Shown here: piece by piece, positions 42,951 through 49,874 of the stretch | How positions within the stretch are numbered: the first letter of the stretch is position 1 | Layout: each line of letters starts with the position of its first letter | Assembly: GCA_031376885.1 (NCBI GenBank) | Contig: JANMEL010000286.1 | Location: 15,769 to 79,768 of the forward strand | Reading direction: 5' to 3' | From: Chamaesiphon sp031376885 | Lineage (GTDB): Bacteria; Cyanobacteriota; Cyanobacteriia; Cyanobacteriales; Chamaesiphonaceae | Length of the DNA: 64,000 nucleotides | The notes under the pieces: generated by a model | Database searches by the model: none | Told to the model about the DNA's origin: nothing | The model's input: the letters and a program-made list of their open reading frames with translations, nothing else | Made by a program: the position numbers and the translations under genes

Positions 42951-45422
42951 ATGAAGTTGTTCAAAATTAATAATAATATCCAAATTTTATCGATCGCAAG
43001 AGCGATCCGAAGACGACTAATTTATGCTTTATTAGTAATCACGATCGCCATCACTCACCTCCTTTTTAGTATCTCTGTAAATGCAGCTACCCCCGCCGCA
43101 TTAGTACAACAGGGTAAAATCGCCTACGAGCAGGGAAACTTCCCGACTGCATTGACAATTTGGCAACAAGCAGAATTAGGTTATCGTCAAGCTGAAGATG
43201 CGCTCGGAGTGACAGGGAGTCAAGTCAATCAGGCGCAGGCTTTGGTAGAGATGGGATTGCATCGACGCGCTTGTAAGCTGTTGGCGAATACCGTGGGAGT
43301 TGGTGAAGATAGTTGTGATGGAGCTGCGCCAAGGAAATTTGGGATGCGTCAGACTAATTTACCGCCATCTTTGCAAGCATTGGCGACGAACACTTTTGGG
43401 GATGTATTGCGGCTGTTGGGAAACTTTGATGGAGCGCGGGTGACTTTGGCGACGGCGATGGAGATTTCAAAACCATTGACCGATCGACAAAAATCGCCCA
43501 TAGTATTAAACATTGCCAATACCCTGCGAGATTTGGGCAACCAGGAGCGCAATCGCACCGATAAACTCCAACCCCCATCGAGCGCATCGAAAACCTGCAC
43601 GATCGAACCCCTTGTAAATCTTACTGCTGGGGAATACTATCAAAATGCGATCGCCTGTTATCAACAAGCCAATAGCCTCACCGCCGACATCGACAAATTT
43701 AGTCTCCTCGTCGAAATCTCCCAGTGGCTCTACCAGCATAATTTAACCCCCATCGCTCAAAAGTGGGAGCAGCAATTTAACCAAACCAATCTAATCGATC
43801 GACTGCAAGCTGCCCTCGCCAAACAGCCGTACAATCGTGAAGGCTTGAGCCAAAGAATCAACTTTGCGCGAAGTCTAGGGTTGACAACTAATCCCCAATG
43901 GCAAGCCGCCAAACAGCTTTTAGACAGCGTAATTATCCAAGCGCGAACCCTCAATCAAAAATCCAATTTAGCCGATGCTACAGGCACCCTCGGCTGGCTG
44001 TACGAACAAAATCGCCAGTGGGATGAAGCTCTGAAATTTACCAGCCAAGCTATCGCCCTCGAATCCGCACCTGGTAATGACGATTTATATCTATGGGAAT
44101 GGCAATTGGGGCGCATCTTGCAGCAGCAAAACCAACCAGAGCAAGCCAAAGCCGCCTACAATCGATCGATAATCGCCCTAGAAAAAGTCCGCAAAAATAT
44201 TCGCGTCATCAATCCAGATGCTCAATTGTTGCTCAAAGATGATGTAGAACCACTATACCGCGAACTCGTCGATCTCAGCCTCCAGGAAAAACAACCAGAT
44301 TTAGCCCAAATTGTCGATCGATTCGATGGATTAAAATTAGTCGATCTAGAGAACTTTTTGCGCTGTAGAGCCAGTGAATATCGAGCGGTAAATGAATTTG
44401 CCGAAGACTCTGGAGCGGTGGTATTTTATCCGATAATTCTCGAAGATAGATTAGAGGTAATTCTCCGATTAGGCGGGAATAAATTTCAACGATTTACCGC
44501 GCCCGTTTCGCGCACTCAATTGGAAAAAACGATCGCCAATTTCCGTCAAAATCTCGCTCAACCGCAATATGGTTGGGATGATGTACCAGCTAGTCAACTG
44601 TATGATTGGTTAATTCGTCCCGCACAACAGTATCTCACCCCACAGACAAAAAATTTGGTATTCGTCATGGATGGTGCGCTGCAAAATATGCCAGTAGCAG
44701 CATTGTACGATCGATCGCGTCAGGAATATCTAATCGATCGATATCCCGTCGCCATGACACCAGGATTGAAAATATTAGGCGCGAAAAAATCTATGGCGCG
44801 TCAATCGGGAATTTTGATTGGTGGTTTGACTGCTACATCTAGCGATGGAAATAGAAATCGATCTAATATTTACGAACCATTAACCCATGCGAGAGCAGAA
44901 ATTCAGGGAATTAAATCGCTCTTTGGTCGATCTACCGAATTAATCGGCGATAATTTTACTCAAGAGAATATTCAACGAGTATTATCAAATGGAAATTATT
45001 CGATCGTGCATTTAGCCACACATGGGAGATTTAGCTCCGATCCTCATCAGACATTCATTTTGACAGATGGTGGCAAAAAAATCGATCTCAATGGACTGCG
45101 ATCGATCTTACAACAACGACGGGAAGGCTCGATCGATCTGATCGTATTAAGTGCTTGTGAAACAGCCGCAGGCGACAAACGCGCCGCTCTAGGCTTGGCG
45201 GGGGTGGCGATTCGCAGTGGTGCAGCCAGTACCCTGGCTTCTCTGTGGGCGGTAGATGATGGGGCTACCTCAGAGTTGATGCAGCAGTTTTATGGTGCCT
45301 TGACGGGGCGGGAAGGAGTGAGTAAGGCGGAAGCGTTGCGATTCGCACAGAAGTCTATCCGTCAACAACACGAGCATCCTTATTACTGGGCATCTTTTGT
45401 ACTCTTGGGAAATTGGTTGTGA
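42951..45422 (+). CDS. Exported TPR-CHAT protease-like protein
   Basis: The 823-residue protein has an N-terminal leader or anchor (residues 20-47, hydrophobic, ending VNA before ATPAA). TPR-like helical repeats cover residues 50-440 (GKIAYEQGNFPTALTIWQQA; EQNRQWDEALKFTSQAIALE). A C-terminal CHAT domain spans about 520-823 with the catalytic dyad His691 in HLATHGRF and Cys736 in LSACETAAGD, then VRSGAASTLASLWAVDD. CHAT is a caspase-like (clan CD) protease fold. The gene sits 91 bases after tpsB, so it probably acts with the exoprotein in the periplasm. Confidence 0.9.
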   Translation: MKLFKINNNIQILSIARAIRRRLIYALLVITIAITHLLFSISVNAATPAALVQQGKIAYEQGNFPTALTIWQQAELGYRQAEDALGVTGSQVNQAQALVEMGLHRRACKLLANTVGVGEDSCDGAAPRKFGMRQTNLPPSLQALATNTFGDVLRLLGNFDGARVTLATAMEISKPLTDRQKSPIVLNIANTLRDLGNQERNRTDKLQPPSSASKTCTIEPLVNLTAGEYYQNAIACYQQANSLTADIDKFSLLVEISQWLYQHNLTPIAQKWEQQFNQTNLIDRLQAALAKQPYNREGLSQRINFARSLGLTTNPQWQAAKQLLDSVIIQARTLNQKSNLADATGTLGWLYEQNRQWDEALKFTSQAIALESAPGNDDLYLWEWQLGRILQQQNQPEQAKAAYNRSIIALEKVRKNIRVINPDAQLLLKDDVEPLYRELVDLSLQEKQPDLAQIVDRFDGLKLVDLENFLRCRASEYRAVNEFAEDSGAVVFYPIILEDRLEVILRLGGNKFQRFTAPVSRTQLEKTIANFRQNLAQPQYGWDDVPASQLYDWLIRPAQQYLTPQTKNLVFVMDGALQNMPVAALYDRSRQEYLIDRYPVAMTPGLKILGAKKSMARQSGILIGGLTATSSDGNRNRSNIYEPLTHARAEIQGIKSLFGRSTELIGDNFTQENIQRVLSNGNYSIVHLATHGRFSSDPHQTFILTDGGKKIDLNGLRSILQQRREGSIDLIVLSACETAAGDKRAALGLAGVAIRSGAASTLASLWAVDDGATSELMQQFYGALTGREGVSKAEALRFAQKSIRQQHEHPYYWASFVLLGNWL

Positions 45423-45460
45423 GTGGATTCAAGAAGATTCGGTTAGCCACCGATTATTCG

Positions 45461-45500
45461 CGTTGGCGTAGCCTGCCTTCTCTGCGAGAGGCTCTGCGGA
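45461..45500. repeat. Palindromic repeat after the CHAT gene
   Basis: Cgttggcgtagcctgccttc then tctgcgagaggctctgcgga has the right arm of the dispersed family and an enlarged second half. It lies in the 110-base gap between the CHAT gene and the second MazEF-like module. Confidence 0.6.
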
Positions 45501-45564
45501 CTAATGTGAGGATTGAGCCATTATCAAGAGTATGATAATATCATCATACCTCCTAATTAATATC

Positions 45565-45792
45565 ATGAAGCAAAAAATCGCTATTACAATCGATCGAAAG
45601 CTACTCTCTTTTTTGGACGATCGATCTCAAGGTAATCGGAGTGAGTATCTTAATTCTTTACTTATTCAAGAGCGACGGAAGATATTGGCAGATGAAATCA
45701 TTGCCGCCCTTGAAGAGGATAATCTAGATCCAGAATATCAAGCAGAAATTGCTGAATGGGATCGATTAGCTGGAGATGGAATTGATGCCTAA
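45565..45792 (+). CDS. Antitoxin of a second MazEF-like module
   Basis: The 75-residue protein from the ATG at 45565 (MKQKIAITIDRKLLSFLDDR) has a beta strand followed by helices and RSEYLNSLLIQERRK, the ribbon-helix-helix layout. An acidic C-terminus (EEDNLDPEYQAEIAEWDRLA) would bind the toxin. An upstream frame to 45532 exists, but the RHH pattern begins at 45565. The stop overlaps the toxin start by eight bases. It is not closely similar to the antitoxin at 10638. Confidence 0.82.
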   Translation: MKQKIAITIDRKLLSFLDDRSQGNRSEYLNSLLIQERRKILADEIIAALEEDNLDPEYQAEIAEWDRLAGDGIDA

Positions 45793-46159
45793 TGGTACTT
45801 TGACTTATCGACGAGGTGAAATAAGGTGGGTAAAACTCGATCCCACCATTGGAGCTGAGATCCAAAAAACTCGTTCTTGTTTGATTCTCCAAAATGATAC
45901 CATGAATCAGTATGGTCAATTGACGATCGCTATTCCGTTTCGACCTGGTGTTAAGCAAGCACCTTATGTGGTGAATGTTGTTGCCAGCGGATATAATGGC
46001 CTCGACAAAGATCGATTTCTAGATGTTGCCCAAATTCGATCGATCGATGGGCAAAGAGTGTTGGGATTGGTAGGAACCCTCGAAGACATTTACTGGCAAC
46101 AAATTCAGGAAGCACTGTCGATCGTTTGTGGTTTTGAGTCATTTTCTGATATATCCTGA
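45785..46159 (+). CDS. MazF/PemK-like toxin
   Basis: From the ATG at 45785 the 124-residue protein reads MPNGTLTYRRGEIRWVKLDP, then EIQKTRSCLILQNDTMNQYG, LTIAIPFRP and DVAQIRSIDGQRV: the MazF barrel with the RGEIxxxxLxP start and the late LDQIRSID-type segment. It would be a sequence-specific endoribonuclease. The frame starts at 45776 as well (MELMPNG), but the later ATG gives the family start. It is diverged from the toxin at 10883. Confidence 0.88.
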   Translation: MPNGTLTYRRGEIRWVKLDPTIGAEIQKTRSCLILQNDTMNQYGQLTIAIPFRPGVKQAPYVVNVVASGYNGLDKDRFLDVAQIRSIDGQRVLGLVGTLEDIYWQQIQEALSIVCGFESFSDIS

Positions 46160-46185
46160 AGATCGATCTGTAGTTATCAGTCGGA

Positions 46186-46217
46186 GCGATTCTCTCTCAT
46201 GAGAGGCTACGCCAACG
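46186..46217 (+). repeat. Palindromic repeat
   Basis: Gcgattctctctcatgagag followed by gctacgccaacg. The left arm differs from consensus but stays self-complementary (ctctcatgagag). Confidence 0.65.
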
Positions 46218-46391
46218 TAATTTGGAAGTTATCGATGAGCCTAGTGCTATTTTACCAGTTCCAGATTTTGCTCGATCGAATTAAAGATCGATCGAATGTT
46301 TGGCTGGCTAAATCTAATGTAATCTCGAATCCTGACTTTCATCCAAATTTTCAATCGCTCTTAATATCGCAGATTTAGAGGCTAGAAGACA

Positions 46392-46422
46392 CATCCCCGA
46401 CTTCTTGGAGAAGTCGGGGATG
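46392..46422. terminator. Dispersed hairpin, possible bidirectional terminator
   Basis: Perfect 13-base stem catccccgacttc / gaagtcggggatg with loop ttgga, nearly identical to the hairpin at 35282-35312. It lies between the convergent MazF-like gene and the zinc-ribbon gene. A T-run is lacking. Confidence 0.55.
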
Positions 46423-46502
46423 TAACGTAATTCTAACAAGTCCAGTTTCTAGGAATTTTTAGGATAAATCAATCTTACCCCTGAGATGGGATCGATCTAA
46501 AA

Positions 46503-46709
46503 CTATGCTAAGTAACCGATTTTCTTGTAATCTACTTTGTCGCAGTCAGGACAAGCTTGTTTCTGCCAACAGCCGACACTGCTAGATAAAAGTTTGTGCC
46601 CAAAGCAGCCGACATTTCCACATTCTTTGCACTCATATACAGTCACAAGGTCGTGGTTTGCTTCTGCTGATGTTAACCGACAACTGGGGCAATATAGATA
46701 ATTTTCCAT
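46503..46709 (-). CDS. Small zinc-ribbon protein
   Basis: The 68-residue protein holds eight cysteines, among them CPSC (7-10), CKEC (27-30) and CPDC (53-56), with C35, C47 and a His38 nearby. It could bind two Zn ions. I do not know the family. It lies 117 bases downstream of the cassette at 46827-48538 on the same strand and may be its last gene, or independent. Small proteins like this are often hard to see in annotation; here the Cys pattern supports it. Confidence 0.65.
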   Translation of the reverse strand: MENYLYCPSCRLTSAEANHDLVTVYECKECGNVGCFGHKLLSSSVGCWQKQACPDCDKVDYKKIGYLA

Positions 46710-46826
46710 TCGTTTAATCCCTCATAAGTTTTAGACTTTCATCATTCCATCAGGCGAATTTTGACTTTTTATGCAAATATCCTTCAATGAATAAGTTTAA
46801 CATCCTTGATTTCAGAATATTTTTAG

Positions 46827-47192
46827 TTAAGAGGACTGTTCTGCCTCAATCCAGCCCTTAATTGTTTCCAAGGGCACACTAACAAATGGGTTGTTAGTAA
46901 CGACTTTTATCAGTTCAATTCCACCTGACTTAGCAGCACTGATAAACCGCTGTTTAAATGTTGGATCGTCTTTCAATTTATGTTGAATTTCCATTTGCAA
47001 GACAATTTCTTTTTGATTTTGTTGAGCATTGGGATATTTTTTTGCTAACTGTTTAAGAATTTCTTCAATCTCGTCAGACACTTCTTTCGGATTGTTTGAT
47101 TTGTTTTGATTCATAGTATTGATACTATTCTCTCCAGAACTGATAATGCCGTCTGCTCTACCATAAATATCGATAGATCTATCATTGTTCAT
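46827..47192 (-). CDS. Small cyanobacterial protein sharing an NDR..YG..GxISxGEN motif with its neighbour
   Basis: The 121-residue protein starts MNNDRSIDIYGRADGIISSG, ENSINTMNQ, a motif also present near the C-terminus of the next gene (NDRTVNVYGAVTGAISTGEN). A helical middle (EEIEEILKQLAKKYPNAQQN) and a closing segment with FKQRFISAAKSGGIELIKVV followed by NNPFVSVPLETIKGWIEAE follow. That closing type recurs in cyanobacterial hypothetical proteins. No enzyme motif is visible. It is the third gene of the same-strand cassette (21-base gap to the DUF6232-like gene). Confidence 0.7.
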   Translation of the reverse strand: MNNDRSIDIYGRADGIISSGENSINTMNQNKSNNPKEVSDEIEEILKQLAKKYPNAQQNQKEIVLQMEIQHKLKDDPTFKQRFISAAKSGGIELIKVVTNNPFVSVPLETIKGWIEAEQSS

Positions 47193-47212
47193 ATCAAAAA
47201 TCTCCTTTTGTT

Positions 47213-47746
47213 TTATTGAATTTGAGTATTATTACGAATGGTGTTGTGAGCATTTTCACCAGTAGAAATTGCTCCTGTTACTGCTCCATAGACATTAACT
47301 GTTCTATCATTCCAGTTTGCTATTATTGTACCTTCAATATCACCTTCCATTAATTTGTAGAAGGTATTTATAATTTCACCTAAAAATCTACGATCGCTAC
47401 TCACGAAAGACGTTGAGCCACCGGAGTTAAGCTCTAAAATAAATCCATATTTCTGTAGTTGTGTAAAGTGTGAATAAAGTATCCAACCAGCTATCGCCAG
47501 AAACACGAATCCAATAAAGTTATTTTGACCTACTGTAAGAAAAAAGAGGAAGCCAGCGATCGATCCAGCGACCAGCAATATCTGTAGCTTCTGTTTGGGA
47601 AGTTCACCGACTTTAAATCCAGTTATATTCCTAAGCTGATAAATACAATCGCCAAATCTCACTGTCTTATTTGAAAACTCTATAGATTTAGGGTTTTCAA
47701 TGACTTGTTTGTTATCATCTTGCTGGATCAGGTTATTAAGTATCAT
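47213..47746 (-). CDS. DUF6232-like membrane protein with the shared YG..GxISxGEN motif
   Basis: The 177-residue protein has an N-terminal region FSNKTVRFGDCIYQLRNITG, two membrane segments at about residues 55-90 (ILLVAGSIAGFLFFLTVGQN, FIGFVFLAIAGWILYSHF), a beta-rich soluble part with NSGGSTSFVSSDRRFLGEII, and a tail NDRTVNVYGAVTGAISTGEN. The N-terminal IYQLRNITGF with two helices matches the DUF6232 type. The tail motif is shared with the adjacent small protein. The gene is 45 bases downstream of the pentapeptide gene. Confidence 0.75.
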   Translation of the reverse strand: MILNNLIQQDDNKQVIENPKSIEFSNKTVRFGDCIYQLRNITGFKVGELPKQKLQILLVAGSIAGFLFFLTVGQNNFIGFVFLAIAGWILYSHFTQLQKYGFILELNSGGSTSFVSSDRRFLGEIINTFYKLMEGDIEGTIIANWNDRTVNVYGAVTGAISTGENAHNTIRNNTQIQ

Positions 47747-47791
47747 TTATAGACTCTCGTGTATTTTTGATAATTTAAAGTAACTAAGTAA

Positions 47792-48538
47792 TTATTCTCC
47801 CTTAATTTTAGCTAGCCGCCCTGTTTTATCTATTGCCCGATCCCAATTACGAGCTTGTCGTATTTGTTCGGGAGTAAAATTAGCTCCAGTCAAGTCAGCC
47901 CCTGATAAGTCTGCATCCTTTAAAACAGCCGTAAAGAGATCTGCTTTTTGCAATTGTGCCCCAACTAAAACTACGCCTCTTAAACTTGCCCCTCTCAAGT
48001 AAGTTCCCCTCAAATACGATCCTTTAAGATTCGCGTTAGTTAAAACTGCGTTAGTTAAATCGCTATGACTAAGATCTACTCCAGGGAATTGTGCTTGCTC
48101 TAAATCGGTGCCAATTAAATTAACTTTCTTTAGATCGATAATTGTCTGGTGTTCAGTTCCGTTGACACCTTTTCTGTCACGATCGAGCTTTCGCTCTTTG
48201 AGAACCTTTAGAGCCGTTGCGATATATTCTGGAACCTTTGGCTTATGCTCTGCTTGAATATTTAACTTTGATGAGGCTGGAGATTTTGTCCTGATTAAAG
48301 ATGATAACTTTTCCACCACATCCCATTGTATTCTTGGATCGTATTCAGCAAGTTTTTTCATCTCTATAATTACATTAGGTTTAGCCTCAATACCTATACT
48401 ATCTATTTCGCGACTCAATCTAGCGAACTTTTCATTTGTTTCTTTTAAGCTAGGTCCCCGCGTAATAATCAGCGTAACAAGACCAATAATCGCCGTAAGA
48501 AGAGCAATAATCCCCCCAATAACACCTTTATTTTCCAT
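47792..48538 (-). CDS. Membrane-anchored pentapeptide-repeat protein
   Basis: The 248-residue protein has one N-terminal membrane segment (GVIGGIIALLTAIIGLVTLI, residues 5-24), a helical region to about residue 115, and a pentapeptide-repeat solenoid from about 140 to 222. The repeat shows the A(D/N)Lxx pattern: DLSHSDLTNAVLTNANLKGS, YLRGASLRGVVLVGAQLQKA, DLSGADLTGANF. Such repeats form right-handed beta-helices that mimic DNA or bind proteins. It is the first gene of a cassette with the DUF6232-like gene and the small motif protein. Confidence 0.88.
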   Translation of the reverse strand: MENKGVIGGIIALLTAIIGLVTLIITRGPSLKETNEKFARLSREIDSIGIEAKPNVIIEMKKLAEYDPRIQWDVVEKLSSLIRTKSPASSKLNIQAEHKPKVPEYIATALKVLKERKLDRDRKGVNGTEHQTIIDLKKVNLIGTDLEQAQFPGVDLSHSDLTNAVLTNANLKGSYLRGTYLRGASLRGVVLVGAQLQKADLFTAVLKDADLSGADLTGANFTPEQIRQARNWDRAIDKTGRLAKIKGE

Positions 48539-49027
48539 CGAAATATATTTCTTTAAATGTAATTTTTTGTATTGTAGGGTGTGTTGTTTAGCCCGATCGT
48601 TCCGTCGATTGACAGCTCACTACTTGTAGTTATCAATACGTACGTATAAACCAAGCTTGTTTTACTCCCTACAAGACTTACTCAGGTATATTTACGGATA
48701 TTATGCAAATTTAGAGATCTATTTTTTTGCTAGCTCGTCTAATTTAGCTTCTAATTCTTTGCTGGCAAGGGTTTGATTCTTTTAAAAACGGTCGAAAATA
48801 ATTTACTGATGTTCGATTTTTCCCCGTCGATAAAATTAATTCACAGATTTTGCATAAATTGTCAATTTACCGCTGATTAATAGATAGGAGACTTATTCAA
48901 TGGCGATTCGCTAGCCGATTCTCCAGGGGAGAGGCTACGCCAGCGCACTATAGAACCCGCGTACTAAGATTTCAGAACGGGTTGGATTGAGTTGGTTGGT
49001 TCCGTAATGACAGGTTTTTTTACTCAG
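48539..49027. other. Intergenic region with a palindromic repeat
   Basis: About 490 bases without a supported gene. It contains a degenerate copy of the gtagggtgtgtt repeat near 48573, an AT-rich middle, and a small palindromic repeat at 48915-48946 (ccgattctccaggggagagg then ctacgccagcgc). A promoter for the pentapeptide cassette must lie at the left end. Confidence 0.5.
48915..48946 (+). repeat. Palindromic repeat
   Basis: Ccgattctccaggggagagg then ctacgccagcgc, one of the intergenic copies of the dispersed family. Just before it, gcgattcgctagccgatt suggests a second, partial copy. Confidence 0.65.
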
Positions 49028-49061
49028 GGGGGAATATAGTTGCTATATGCCCCCTTTTTTT
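49028..49061 (+). terminator. Hairpin with T-run on the plus strand
   Basis: Stem gggggaatatag / ctatatgccccc (one mismatch), loop ttg, followed by seven T on the plus strand. The last T's overlap the stop codon of the DUF928 gene on the minus strand. Its orientation would stop plus-strand (antisense) transcription rather than the DUF928 transcript, unless it acts in both directions. Confidence 0.6.
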
Positions 49062-49755
49062 AGCGCATCGTTTTTAAGCCGACTGATTCCATCAATTGCT
49101 GTCTGGCTACATTGTCATCGGTGCCCATGACGATCGCCAGAGCATCATACCAGTATCCCGATCGAGCATACTCCATTACCCGTTCTCCCCGCGATAAACC
49201 GCCTAGCCGCTGTAATAATTCAGGATTCGATCGAATCATCACTAATCCAGTTACAAAGGGGTTCCGCGCCGGATTTTCGGCATCACAGACGATGGTTAAT
49301 GTCCAGGCGAGTAAGCTTGGGTTAGCGATTGGGATGGGCAATTTGAGGGATACTAGCCCTGGTTTTCCTGGTAGGGTGATGGGTACTTTTTGAATTGGTG
49401 GTGACTTGAAACTATCGGTTTGGCGCAGTGATAGTACTGCTGACAGAGGGGTACCATTATCGATAGCATAGGGCAGATATACCCAAAATGTGGGATTTGG
49501 GGTAGCACTCAATCCGCCGCCGCCATCTTGAGGGATTAGGGCTGTCAAGCCTTCTCCACTGGCTCTAGTTAAATCCAAACAGCCGCGTTTCCCACCGCCG
49601 CGCGTGATATCTTTTGGGGTGCCTTTTCTGGATAGAGCGGAGAAAGTTGGATCTGATGCATAGCGGATTGCAGTGTTTTCGGCGATACTTGTGGATGTCA
49701 GCAACAATAAGGTTGCGATCGTGAGTGCTGCTGTTATCACTTGCGGTTTTGGCAT
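49060..49755 (-). CDS. DUF928 family exported protein
   Basis: The 231-residue protein has a signal peptide (residues 1-25, ending TSIA before ENTA) and the DUF928 features: GGGKRGC near residue 55, LTALIPQDGGGGLSATPNPT, FWVYLPYA, and the C-terminal RSGYWYDALAIVM. The family is confined to cyanobacteria and is often found beside CHAT, DUF1822 and two-partner secretion genes. Function unknown; probably periplasmic or cell-surface. It is the last gene of the operon sigma-like, DUF1822, CHAT-CHASE2, DUF928, 119 bases downstream of the CHAT-CHASE2 gene. Confidence 0.92.
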   Translation of the reverse strand: MPKPQVITAALTIATLLLLTSTSIAENTAIRYASDPTFSALSRKGTPKDITRGGGKRGCLDLTRASGEGLTALIPQDGGGGLSATPNPTFWVYLPYAIDNGTPLSAVLSLRQTDSFKSPPIQKVPITLPGKPGLVSLKLPIPIANPSLLAWTLTIVCDAENPARNPFVTGLVMIRSNPELLQRLGGLSRGERVMEYARSGYWYDALAIVMGTDDNVARQQLMESVGLKTMR

Positions 49756-49874
49756 GATTTTGAGTCAGTCTGTGTGATGGAAACCTTGTGAAGCTCTGGT
49801 GTAAGGTGGCTGTGTTGGATGGGGTTTCCACGGATGTCATTGGGTAGCTAAACTATTAGTTTCCAAACATCCTC

